A stretch of DNA of 64,000 nucleotides from the NCBI GenBank assembly GCA_035041965.1, contig JAPYMA010000298.1:1-64000 (forward strand). The letters are read 5' to 3'. Both the position numbers and the translations under genes were made by a program. Shown here in pieces: positions 41,233-51,915 of the stretch. Source of the stretch: Anisakis pegreffii. Its lineage: Eukaryota > Nematoda > Chromadorea > Rhabditida > Anisakidae. Numbering within the stretch: position 1 is the stretch's first letter; each line of letters starts with the position of its first letter. The notes beneath the pieces are model-generated. The model ran no database searches, was not told the origin of the DNA, and worked only from the letters and a program-made list of their open reading frames with translations.

Positions 41233-42392
41233 CTCATTTGATTTCAAGCCGGCCAATTGAATTCGGAACTCTGAAGAAGTGACTTGTGCGAAACCAGAAA
41301 AATAGTGCCCACTGTATACTGCTCATGATCTGATTTCGTCGACGAACAAGTGCATTGTTATCTTAAAAAAAACGAATGCTTTAAGAAGAGTTGATTTATA
41401 TTGTATTCAAAAATATTACATTTTACGAAGGATTTATTATTCACATCAATTATAACGGCGAATTACAATCATCAATTTGAATTCAACAAAAGAACGTCGT
41501 CTGCTTAATTAGATCTCAACTGCTCTGAGGATTGATTCATTTAAGATCAAACAGTACAACGAACAAGCAACAATAACAACAACTTAGATGCAGAGGATGG
41601 CAATAACAACAATATAACAATATGATGACATCTTGGCAACATCTTTAGTAGTATTTTAAAAGTCTCAAATGCAATTCACTGATTTTTCACTGTTAAGTCT
41701 GATTTACCGATTAAAAGCGATTCACTGATTTCAAAGTCGATTCATTGATCAATACGATAGCGAGATTACTGCTGATGGAAGTACTGAGGATGATCAGCCA
41801 GCAGATTTATTGTATAGAAGAATTTGATGTTTACGAATGAAATCAAGTACGAAATTGAACAAAATTTCATAACATAATAAATACAGTGAATGGAGAAATA
41901 ACGATAAAATGGATGAATAAATAACTGCTTCACTATGTAATATCAGAGCTATTCTTAATATCAAAACACAATATCAGAAATCAGAACGTAATATCAAAAA
42001 ATTGAAATGTAATATCAGAACTTATCCTACAATTAGATTCTTTTCTTCGTTGAAGTCAGATCAAATAAAATCGCGATCAGATAAAATGCGCGACGTGTAA
42101 TACTGCGAAATATCGTGAAACTGATATTTGGGAAAACAAGGTGAGAAATACGCTGAATGCTACTGAATAGATCATAAAGACGAGGAATTTTCAAACTCAT
42201 TCAAATCATTCACATTATTATTCAAATCACTGACAACACTACTGAATCATCAGAACGAAACCGCCCGCATTGCAACATTAACATTAACAATCAACTCTTT
42301 GCCATTAACAAATGAATGAACCTTTCCGAACAAATTACAACAATTAATCATCATTTACACTCTCAATCGACAAATAATCACACAAATTTACC

Positions 42393-42536
42393 CTACAACT
42401 CACACGGTAAATATATCAGCAATCCGGCCTCTCCTCCACAGATCGCCAGCTTGCCAGTCGGTTGACTCACAGCGATGCGATTCAACGATTCCACTCGAAT
42501 ATCCAAACTTACCAAATCGATCGGCTTTTTGAAGTG
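42393..42536 (-). CDS. GTF3C2-like gene, terminal WD40 exon
   Basis: 47 codons, HFKKPIDLVSLDIRVESLNR then IAVSQPTGKLAICGGEAGLL to LPCEL and TAG. The sequence IAVSQ..GKLAICGGEAGLLIY is a closing propeller blade. Acceptor TTTCAG, phase 0. Confidence 0.68.
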   Translation of the reverse strand, partial: HFKKPIDLVSLDIRVESLNRIAVSQPTGKLAICGGEAGLLIYLPCEL

Positions 42537-45500
42537 CTGAAATCTCAATGAATTTCAGCAGAATCGCTCCGATGGATCAAAGTAAGACAACAATGAATTT
42601 TTTGAGTATTCTGAATGAACGTTCGCAGCTGTCTCTGTACTTAAAAACATTCAATAACTTAAGCGTTTGCCAAAGGCATAAAACGATAGATACCACTAAG
42701 AAGGAATCTCTTCCACACTAGGTTCATTACACAAATACATACTGATCATTGAATAATCTTCTAATAAATACCAGCATGTCCAAATTTCCGGATCAAAAAC
42801 GTTGATCCTCATGCAAATAACATGTCTCTTGAAACATCACTGAATTCTCAAGCAAAACAGAAACCAATAACACAAGTTTTCAAACCAAATATTCATTCCA
42901 CATTTGAAAACAAATATTCAAATATTCTGAATAAACGATTTCCATATCTGCTCTGTTCATCGCCTACGACGAACTCTTCAAAACCGAACAAATCTAACAA
43001 ACAACAATTCCCCGAATAGAACAAACCTTAGCATCGTCGAATGAAAATTCAATAGTGTACAAGTCTGCAGATGAATCAAGATCTGTAGCAATCGCTTTCA
43101 GATCCGACGCTTCGTCCCCATCCTCGGCATTCTGTTTCTCGTCGCTGCTCAGTTCTACTGATTTTTTAACTGCATCAATATCATTTCCAATCTGAAACTT
43201 TATCATTTTCAGTGATAAACTGCACACACACTCATTAAAAGAACGATCTTTAAAATGTTCATATCATCTTTAAGCAAATCACCGAATAAGATCACAGTTT
43301 CAACAAACACAACATTAAGAAACCAATGAACTTTTGAGATTATCCTCTACAAAATCAACACATCACCATCATCTAGCTGAACTCCATCATAATATATTAC
43401 AACTCCCAGAGAGCAACGGCTAATCTGCTCACTTCAATTAATCAATTCAGAGTTCCAAACAAACTCAACCTACCATTTGGCTAACGGTATCTTTAGGAAT
43501 CGTTTCAGGGTTTTGTTTTCGGATCAGTGTCATCGCCACACGACAGCAATTGAATATCAGCTCGACCTTTGCGTTCCTCGGCACAATTCGACCATTCATA
43601 CACACTTCTAAACGTCCGTCTGCACCCACTGAATAAATCGCTCCTGATTGTGGACAAACAGCCATATCCCACATTCGTACTTCGTGCCTGAAAATTCCAC
43701 TGTTCGCATCTGTCTTTCTCTGGCTTCACTTTGGAAAAACGAGAGGAATTCAACAGATGAGACACAAATGAAAATTGATAGAAACGTCAAAACTGATAGA
43801 AATAAAAATTCATCATAATTCAGTTAATTATCCCTCAAAAACAACGTTTTCTCACAGAAATGAATCTAATTTGTGAGAATCGCAAATGCAAAAACCACGA
43901 AAACTAGCCTTAAAGCTAGTGGTACAACGAAAAAATTCTTCTGTCCAGCTATCTTCGTGATGTAGCACATTGTATGATCCAGGAATTCACTTGTTGATAT
44001 GCAATCGCCTTGATAACAGAATGGTCCGGGGAACAAGCGCTCAAACGATGCTACCTGAGAATGATCAGAGTTTTTTATCAGAACGACCGCATTTTCGGGG
44101 TCCCCGACTACAATTTTTTCTCCTCCCTCACAAAAACCCAGTTTACACATTTCAGGAATATATGTATCCGATCGACCGACCATATTATGAACATTAACAA
44201 ACAAGAAAATGTGATTGAATATAAGTTAAGATGCTTGATAAACTCATTGAAATACAAGTAAAATGGCGACTCACTTTCATACCAGCACTACGAGGTGCAT
44301 TCTCTTCGATAATGCATTTCAACTTCTTCACATCATACACTCGCACACATTTCTCCCGAAAGCTTATCGCAACTGAAATCGCCAAGTGATATTAAATCAT
44401 AATCACTGCTATTTACCTATTTAATCAGCAAATCCAACTGCAACTCATTACGATTTAATGCCTCTCTGTTATCACCAAAATCACTAATATCACATTCTTC
44501 CTTCCTTGACATTCTGCTTTCCGCGCAGCTAACGATTACTGTTATCATCATTGATATCATCAATAAGCAGTACCAGTACTATCAAAATACCAATTGAAAA
44601 GTTTTCTTATTCCAAATGAACTAATGAAAATTTTAATGTTTCTAGGAAATAAAGGATGACCAACGTTCATCACGTTCAGTGAATGCGACATGCATCGGTG
44701 GCGATGACCATTCATCCTCGTAAATTATTTTTGCACTTTCACCGCCAGGATTGTTCATATCCCAAACAGCAACATGACCTAAATTTAACATTTCACCAAT
44801 CTGATATCATTCCGAAATGCTTTTGAAAGCGAAATTCTGCACAAAACACATCTCACAATCCAGAAATCGCATCACAAACAGATTTTCAAATTCACTTCGG
44901 AATAATTCACGTTCGCTCCACAAATCATTGAAAATCATTCTCAAATGGAATCACCATATTTAGATGGTCATGAATCACTAAATGAATCTATACGACAACA
45001 CCAAAATGATCAGCAAATGAAAATGAATGGCAAATACCATCTGATTATCGATATTGATCACTCATCAATTTGCACTGATCAATATGCTTATTAGCGATTA
45101 TTTCCTCCATCACATCACAAAACTGGTCAACTCACCCGAAGCGAATACAGCGGCCAAAGGCGCTGCTCCATAGACCTCGCTCCAAGCCAACGAAACGACT
45201 GGCGACTGAGGATAGCCTTCCGGTAGATTCAACAGCAGATCCGGTTGAGCGCATCGTAGAACACAACGTTCGGTGTCCGACTCTTTGACCATATTTTCCA
45301 CTTCATTTGGGATACTGAAAAGGAAACCGACTCAAATCAGAAAATTATTTGTTCGAGAGATATCCCCACTGTTTACCAATTCTTGTCTTGCGATGAAAGA
45401 AAATTTTTTGACTGAATTCATTCATCGACGAACAACAAACCACTCACTCACCCATATATTGCAATGCCAGTTTCCGTTCCTCCAACGGCCAGAAAACCAA

Positions 45501-48500
45501 TAAAATTGAATTTGCGATCCATAGATGAGTCATTTTTGATGTTTCGATTACCTTTCGAGACCTTACCACGTAACAACGGACACCAAGCGGTTGTCAATAC
45601 CGTTCCAACGCTCAGCTCCATCAAAAACCACAACCTTGCGGATACACTGCAATTGCTTTCGAATTGATGAATTTGAAATGATCCCATTTTATGCTTCAAA
45701 TAAATTCGCAACAAATCAATCATCCTACTCTGTTGCAGTCCTGTTGTATCGCCAAAACTGCAGATAATCTGCACTGCTCTCGAGGCTCTTATCAATCAAA
45801 TACTCTTCATCCGGAAATACACTCACCACCACACATTCATCATCTAAAATCAAAATATACTCGATGCACATCAAATCGAATGGTGCAGTCATAATAACCA
45901 CAATAAAGATATTAATAACACAAATAACAACAACAGTGATCTGACAATGAGTATTCATTTCAAGAATATTCACTGAACACTTTCAACTAACCGTTTTCCA
46001 GCAGTCGAGGGCACGATGAAATGGTCGCTATAGGTCCTCCGCAATACGCTACACATCCTTCTCCTGCATTTGGTACCGTTGATGATGAAGGCCGCTCGGC
46101 AGTCAACGAATTTCTACAATCAATTAATTCCTTTCAACAATCAAAATATCGTTTGAAACAATCTCATCGAGAAACACAAGCAAGCCGTTGTCGATCAATC
46201 AGAATTCTATCGCTAATTCATCAAAGAAAGCTTCCAGCAATTCTAAACAAACGAAAAACAGAACGGACCTGACAGGTATGGTATAAGGTAATCGACGTGT
46301 TGTGAATGTTGGCAACCGTTCAGATGGTTGCTTTTCACAGGCTGGCTCGTTTTGTTGCCGTTTCATCGTATCAGCATTCGATTTGGACGCCGAAGAAGAC
46401 GATCTAGCAGCCTTTTCGGTTTTACTCGAAACCTTGGCAGTGGATTTACTCGAAGGCGATACTGCGTCCACAGTTGTTGTTATGGTTCGATCAACAGCAC
46501 CACCGGGTAGTCGTACCGGTACAGAGTGTTTATTCAATATCCGATTCAGTAATTTACTGAAACCAAAATCAAATTATAAAAATTTTCAGTTTATGTTACA
46601 ATTTGTTAAGCAAATAAAAAAAGAAACAATGCTCTCAAATATGTAATTTTGGATTAAATAGCTGAAGGGTTTAAAAAATCACGAGATTCTCCGCTCAAAT
46701 ATTAAACGAGATGAAGCATTTCGCTCACTGTTAGTTACGCACATCTCCTAATTGTAAGTTAAGCATTATAGAATTCATTTGTATCGCAACACATCAGTGA
46801 CTATCAACAAACTATTCAGAACTATATACCTTTGCTAAATCACAAATAATCAGTCCAAAAACCGACTAAACAAACGAACAACCACATAAGTAATCATTCC
46901 AAAAAGACCACTCAAAATTACTCAAACACACAACATTAACATTATTCTTCCATTACACTAACACACCACCAAAACATTCATCAAAATCACACTAATAACA
47001 ATGCGAATCATTCCTAATAAAGTTTCAAGCGATTCTTCAAGGAATCTTTTCGGAATCCACTGAAGAGACACAACAAAACGCTCCCAAAAGCTATGAAACT
47101 TGATTTCAGGTAACAAACCTTTGAGTGTATTCTTCTTCTCGAACAACGTCCCAATTGCAACGATCAAAGTGGATGTCGAGTAACGAACGGCACAATTGCT
47201 CGACGCTTCGGTCTGCATCAAAACTGACACGAGCACTGTTCACTGCTGCCTGATAGTTGCGTGAATCAGCCTCTGACGGCCTGTGCACTAAACAAACAAC
47301 ATGAACAATTACTGAGAGTAATAAATTCCTGATAATCTAGCCATCACTGACATACCTACGAACCATGGTTGCCTCGATGAACACCTGTATTTTCCAACAA
47401 ATATACTCAAATTCTTGATTTCAATTAATTAACTGATCTCAAATCAGCAGTTCATAATGCATCCGATAGCATGAATTGGTTGCTTGCTACTAGAAATTCT
47501 AACAATAAGCATTCATGAGACACGGAAAGTATGGTTATGAATCAACTGCTTACACTGGAATAAATGAAAAACCATCAAAAATTCTAATCGTTTTTTAAAA
47601 TTTCATTTGTTGAATTGAACATAGCACTGAAGAAACACAATGAACAAACACTCTCTAGGAATATATTGATGAAAATTTTATTAACAAAAAATTTCTAAAA
47701 CTTATTTGTGAATTCAGAAATTGACAATTGACAAATTTTACTGACAAAAATTTTTTGAAAATTTGTTATTTGCAAATAACAAAAAACGAATAGATAGTTT
47801 ATGCATAAACTGAACAAACAGAACAAGAAATAAGTGATTACATACATGATTCAGTGGTTTTGAATTTGTATCGTTTCACACCAGCGTTGATCGATGTTCG
47901 TGAACTATTTGTTGGCAGGACACCTTGCGATACCGAGGCCATGCCTCGACATCGAGTGCTTTTCAACAACGACGTCAACAAATCATCCTTATCGCCAACG
48001 TCTCCATCCTCTTCTCGATCATGCTGAACAATTTCTTTCGTTACTTTTTTTTTTTCGTTCCAACTCAATTGCTGGACTTTAACACCAAATGCACGAAGTA
48101 TAGTAAACTAATAAGACTGCGAGAAACAAAATTGCACGACAGAACGGATGGAATATTAATGATAATCTAGCGATTCATGAGATATACACAAGTCATAACC
48201 GCCTCGATGAATACCTATATTTTCCAAGAAATACATTCAAATTCTTGATTTCAATAAATTTACTAGAATCAATCTTGAATTACAATTAATCTCTTTGATA
48301 GACCAATGAACTGTTTGCTTCTCCATAAAACATATTTCCACTGAATCATACAAATGGATCTTTTTCAGTTTAAAAATTCTAAAAAGTTTTCCGAGTAGAG
48401 ACCAAAACAAATGAGACGAACGACTAGTAACCACCTGAGTGGACGTGTCCATTGTGCATTCGTCACTATGATCACTTTCTTCCAGACCCGATGCTAACTG

Positions 48501-51280
48501 CGACGTTTTGCGACGCTTCTTTGCACTTCGTGTTAGTGGAGTGGTTGAAGCATCTCTGTAAATAATATTTGCTTCTGTTTCTCACAAAGAAATGTTCATT
48601 TCGATAATCTAAATAGGGAAACGACAAGAGCGAAGAGTCGATAGATGAGAAAACTCACTTTTCGGCGATAATTTTATGCGCTTTCTCGATCAGTTTACTC
48701 AGTTGTTTCTGATGGCATTTAATCAGATGATCTTTACTCTCCTGATAGACTGAAGTCTCACCACATCGATAACATTTCCACTGACGATTCTTAAGTGAAC
48801 AACTTCAAAATCTTACATAAAACAAACAAATTTTCTAATGAGGTCTTCAATACTCGACTAATGATGAATGATATTAAATGAATGATCTTATGATCAAATG
48901 AAAATGATAATTTGAATGCGAGCAACTGAATTAATTTCAACTTTTTCGAACAGCTATGATCATTGAGAATATTGCAGTTGTAGCAAATTTAATAGTAATC
49001 TCATAATCTCACCATATCATTAACACCGCATTTTTGCAGATGGTACCATAAACCATAAGAATGTGAGTAGACTTGCGAGCAATCCAACGTGTCGATATTC
49101 AAACACGGCAGAAAATCGATAACGTTCAATGCAGCACGAGTTAGACGATTTTGCTCCTTCTTATCCATTCGACGAAATTCATCCACTCGACCCTAAACAA
49201 TTCATCTTCACCTCCAGAAGACCTATTTCATCCCCAAATCACCTAGCTTTTATTTTCAGAAACTGTCACTGTCATATCGCAGAACTAAAAATTTCCAATA
49301 ACCCTGCACCACATGCTCACCATAAAGACCATAGCAACACAACCAGAAAAGAATTTTTTGGATTTTTCAAACGATCCTTAGTTTCTCGGATTTTCAAACA
49401 AAAGAATGACACTCAGAGAAAAATTACGTCTTCCATTATAAAAACGTTTACCAAATATAGGAAATATTCCGGTAGAAAACAGTGATTGACATGCTCTAGA
49501 ACTTTATCTGGGTTGCTCAATTTCTGCATACAGTTCGGGTTGAGACACGCCAAACGTTTCGTTGGGTTCTCATCCAATTCATTCTTGATCAACTTCATCT
49601 TGCTCAACGTTGGTAGCACAGCCCAACACGAGGCACGACCCTAAAAAGCGATCTCATTTCATTTCAGTCTATTTGCGATTAACAATATTGCTTGGAACCA
49701 TACAATGATTAATGAGAACTCAATAAGCCTCAATTTGTCATATCAATCGACTACAATGTTTCAGTAAAACTCACTGACATTAAAATCAAATGAAGTCAAA
49801 GTAATGATGAGCTTGGACAAACCCTGTATTCCGCATAGTTCGAGTAATATTTCGGTGTTTCACGTTTTGCGGAAGAATTCCGTTTTTTGAGATTCTCGGG
49901 ACTGTCCGCTCTAGACGATGCACTGTGTCGTCTCATGATACCGCAACGTCGTGCATGGGCCAAGTAGCTCTTTGCATCGGCGAATTCTTTCAAACATTTC
50001 TCATTGATACATTCCAGTTTCTCGTTTGCGTTCTGCTCAAATGCACTCTCAATTATCGCCATCGGATTGTCCAATGAAAGCAGTTCGGCTGTTGACTGCA
50101 ATCCATATAATTTTCATTCCTTTGGAGGAATTTTCACGCGAACAACGATTTGAATATTGGATGGATGTGACTTATCTATCTGGATGGATCAATTCATGGA
50201 TATGGGTTCGTATCCACAAAATGTCCGTCGAAAATTGAGTCGATGAATAGCAGATATTCATGAGGTTAAACCGTTTTGATACTATGGAAAAGTGGCATAA
50301 TCTCAATGACTGATTGATACTATGATTGATATTCTCGTCAATCTATTTTACATTAGGCAATTTTCTGAACGGTCACATGCATTAAACTTATCATCGTATG
50401 TGAATGTTTTGTTGATGAATTCGGTGAATATCAACTCAGAAGGTTTTCGAATAATTTCTCAGGATGAAACTCACATGGCATGATTTGAACAAATCATTCA
50501 TGACTATCGGATCATATTCTTCACCGTCATCGCTTTTATCACTGTCTTCAATGGTCGGAGCTGCTGTACTGTTGCGATCAGTTGAAAGAGATATCGAGTC
50601 GGCTAACCGCAAATTTGCTGTTTTCTTGGGCTGGAAACGATGAAAATTTGGTTTTGAACAGAGATATTTTACAAGGTTAATTTGCAGAGACTATGTAATT
50701 GATAAGTTGGGTGATTTCTCTGGATGAAGAATGAGAAGCTTCACTATAGGGAATGTGAATGATAATGAGCATTTCCATTTCAAATGCAAGATTTTCGTGG
50801 GCAGTAAGCAATGTTATTGTGATATCCATTCAATCAATTGGATTCCCGTCAGTGTATTTATGAGATAATAATCTGCATGTTTCAGACTGAATTTATTGTG
50901 GAAAAAGTTCGGAAAAGTTTTCTCAGAATTCAAAAAAGTGGGTATAGATTCAAATTCATTCCAGACAAAAATTCGTGAATATTTCAAGAAACTGCATATT
51001 TAAACCCATCTCCAGGAATCATTCGGAATAGGAGTTGAAAAAACTGAATTAATGTGATTTTGAAATGTACCGTAGAATTTAGCCGTGTCTTATCAGGCGA
51101 TTCTATCTTCGTGATGGCCCGTATACCTGCGGATGATGGTGCTTGGTCCTTTTTTGGTGTGGCCTTTTGTCGTTCAGCTTTGCTAACTCTTTCAGACATT
51201 GTCTCGGCTCTTTCTGGATGACTTCTTTTCTGAGGAGAGGTAAAGTTAGTGTCAAACACTTCCTGAAAGATGCGATTCAT
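42393..51280 (-). CDS. C2HC zinc-finger and WD40 protein, TFIIIC subunit 2 (GTF3C2)-like
   Basis: About 20 exons, roughly 1,100 aa. The N-terminal exons are charged and low-complexity. Four zinc knuckles follow, then a Ser/Lys-rich linker, then WD40-type blades (exons below 46113) ending with a blade that resembles the C-terminus of TFIIIC110/GTF3C2, which holds a beta-propeller. GTF3C2 helps TFIIIC bind the B box of Pol III genes; the match is from blade wording such as LYLQFW-like, WDMAVCP and LAICGGEAGLLIY and is not secure. Phases agree across all junctions except around 43.9-44.2 kb. The start at 51280 is the first ATG in frame; an acceptor-like TTTCAG 12 bases inside leaves an upstream exon possible. 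Another WD40 regulator is the alternative. Confidence 0.6.
43027..43191 (-). CDS. GTF3C2-like gene, acidic exon
   Basis: 55 codons, IGNDIDAVKKSVELSSDEKQ to YTIEFSFDDAK before GTTTGT. Acidic, likely an inter-blade insertion. Confidence 0.65.
43474..43687 (-). CDS. GTF3C2-like gene, WD40 exon
   Basis: 71 codons with [20 protein letters not shown] then GADGRLEVCMNGR and a helical tail ending KDTVSQM before GTAGG. Acceptor TTTCAG, enters in phase 2. Confidence 0.65.
43915..44190 (-). CDS. GTF3C2-like gene, WD40 segment with unclear borders
   Basis: An open frame reads NVHNMVGRSDTYIPEMCKLG then FCEGGEKIVVGDPENAVVLI, a good WD40 strand pair. There is no AG acceptor close upstream in phase, and the natural donor (CAG/GTAGCA near 44061) leaves the wrong phase for the next exon. 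The frame stays open past that donor to 43866. Borders given are approximate. Confidence 0.4.
44275..44778 (-). CDS. GTF3C2-like gene, WD40 exons (2 exons)
   Basis: Exon about 44674-44778 codes HVAVWDMNNPGGESAKIIYE and SSPPMHVAFTE. Its donor is uncertain: GTGATG at 44673 or GTTGGT at 44664 both fit phase. Exon 44275-44372 codes AISFREKCVRVYDVKKLKCI to RSAGMK before GTGAGT. Confidence 0.55.
45136..46113 (-). CDS. GTF3C2-like gene, first WD40 exons (4 exons)
   Basis: Exons 45992-46113, 45729-45843, 45452-45646 and 45136-45314, all phase-consistent. Blade-like strands include GCVAYCGGPIATISSCP, SSADYLQFWRYN, VGTVLTTAWCPLL followed by IGFLAVGGTETGIAIYG, and PVVSLAWSEVYGAAPLAAVF. The pattern of a two-strand GxxxA(I/V) ending followed by a short linker is typical of WD40 repeats in TFIIIC propellers. 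Confidence 0.6.
46269..46556 (-). CDS. GTF3C2-like gene, Ser/Lys-rich linker exon
   Basis: 95 full codons, KLLNRILNKHSVPVRLPGG, then a long Ser/Lys/Ala-rich stretch, then LPTFTTRRLPYTIPV before GTCCGT. Predicted disordered link between the zinc knuckles and the WD40 part. Confidence 0.62.
47119..47287 (-). CDS. GTF3C2-like gene, linker exon
   Basis: Codes HRPSEADSRNYQAAVNSARV and continues to REEEYTQ, phase 1 to phase 2. Acceptor GTTTAG, donor GTTTGT. Possibly helical; no domain recognised. Confidence 0.6.
47371..47430. repeat. 60-bp duplicated block, copy 1
   Basis: About 90% identical to 48201-48260 (six differences in 60). Both copies are intronic in the GTF3C2-like gene, on either side of exon 47846-48023. 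On the minus strand each ends in an acceptor-like AG. Confidence 0.85.
47846..48023 (-). CDS. GTF3C2-like gene, linker exon
   Basis: 59 codons, HDREEDGDVGDKDDLLTSLL to KRYKFKTTES, ends phase 1 before GTATGT. No domain recognised. Confidence 0.6.
48201..48260. repeat. 60-bp duplicated block, copy 2
   Basis: Partner of 47371-47430, same orientation, 830 bp apart. Confidence 0.85.
48435..48555 (-). CDS. GTF3C2-like gene, linker exon with basic cluster
   Basis: Codes DASTTPLTRSAKKRRKTSQL and an acidic Ser-rich tail ending MDTSTQ. AKKRRK is a candidate nuclear localisation signal. Acceptor TTACAG, donor GTGGTT. Confidence 0.65.
48659..48780 (-). CDS. GTF3C2-like gene, zinc knuckle 4 exon
   Basis: Starts WKCYRCGETSVYQ. 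Knuckle 4 is C-x2-C-x11-H-x3-C (CYRC ... HLIKC). A basic helix follows (QKQLSKLIEKAHKIIAE). Ends in phase 2 before GTGAGT. Confidence 0.68.
49013..49192 (-). CDS. GTF3C2-like gene, zinc knuckle 3 exon
   Basis: 60 codons starting GRVDEFRRMDKK. Knuckle 3 is C-x7-C-x12-H-x3-C (CLNIDTLDC ... HLQKC). Like the preceding exon it begins Gly-Arg after TTTAG, which suggests duplication of an exon pair. Confidence 0.68.
49452..49640 (-). CDS. GTF3C2-like gene, zinc knuckle 2 exon
   Basis: 63 codons starting GRASCWAVLPTL. Knuckle 2 is C-x4-C-x12-H-x3-C (CLNPNC ... HVNHC), the same spacing as knuckle 1. I chose the donor GTAAAC at 49451, because an earlier GTCAAT at 49490 would remove the last ligand. 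Confidence 0.62.
49823..50095 (-). CDS. GTF3C2-like gene, zinc knuckle 1 exon
   Basis: 91 codons. Knuckle 1 is C-x4-C-x12-H-x3-C (CINEKC ... HARRC). A Ser/Lys/Arg-rich tail follows. Acceptor TTGCAG, donor GTTTGT. Confidence 0.7.
50475..50630 (-). CDS. GTF3C2-like gene, acidic exon
   Basis: 52 codons, PKKTANLRLADS to VMNDLFKSCH, with an acidic stretch (EDSDKSDDGEEYD). Acceptor TTCCAG, donor GTGAGT. Confidence 0.65.
51071..51280 (-). CDS. GTF3C2-like gene, first coding exon
   Basis: 70 codons from MNRIFQEVFDTNF to DKTRLNST before GTACAT. Rich in Lys, Arg, Ser and Pro, probably disordered. Phase 0 at the end. Confidence 0.55.
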
Positions 51281-51915
51281 TGAAAAACGGAACGGTGAAA
51301 TTTTTCAAGAACAACGACGAACATAAATACACAACGTAAAATGAATCATTACAAAACCCGTTGAATCAAAACCCTCGTAATTATCACCATGAATTAACTG
51401 ATTTCAAAGGAAATCATTTTTGGAAAAATTATGGTCCTAGTGTGGAGCCACGATTGTTCACCACTTTATGGCTTACCCGGTTAAGAAATACATTATGAGT
51501 ATGCTGAACGAGGGTTCGGATCCCCGCCGAGACCTTCCATTTTGCATCAAGCCGAACAGTTGCAAAACGCCTTTTTCTACAGTATAACAGCTAAACGCTC
51601 ATAATTTCACGATCAATTAACGATAATGATCATCTAGGAACGGAAAACTTTTTCAGATTAATTTTTCAAGTAAAAATCTGCAAAATTTTAATAATTTTTG
51701 TGTTACGATGGATTTGATTTGGTCAGTTAAAATGGTAAAGTTCAGTCGAAGCAACAACTTAGCGTTTGTTCATGCTAAGAGCCGCTTTTTCGAATTGTGT
51801 GAATCGCTCGCGTGTGCTCGATGAATTGAGATATTGAGGTCAACTGAGGTTATTGCACCAATTTCGATCGGTTCCGAATCGAAACACAAACACACTGCAT
51901 TTAGCCATTCTAACA
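51281..51915. other. divergent intergenic promoter region
   Basis: 635 bp between the starts of the minus-strand GTF3C2-like gene and the plus-strand LPR-like gene. It must serve both promoters. It includes the tRNA-like sequence at 51462-51535. TTTAG at 51900-51904, 11 bases before the LPR ATG, could be a cis or trans splice acceptor. Confidence 0.55.
51462..51535 (+). pseudogene. tRNA-like sequence with A and B boxes
   Basis: A-box-like TGGCTTACCCGG at 51469-51480 and B-box GGTTCGGATCC at 51513-51523, 44 bases apart, which is the spacing in a real tRNA. The acceptor ends do not pair and the anticodon arm is weak, so this is a decayed tRNA or the head of a tRNA-derived SINE. Confidence 0.5.

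Larger units (their letters stand above)
37846..42392. other. intergenic region upstream of tropomyosin
   Basis: 4.5 kb between the tropomyosin start and the 3' end of the next minus-strand gene. It should hold the long-form promoter. It contains a pyrimidine-rich run near 38720-38745, a CTG run near 39938-39953 and the palindromic repeats at 41051-41232. The plus-strand frame 38858-39196 (112 codons) resembles nothing I know. Confidence 0.55.

Noticed and set aside
46021..46646. Plus-strand frames opposite the GTF3C2-like linker exons
   Set aside because: Shadows of phase-consistent minus-strand exons.
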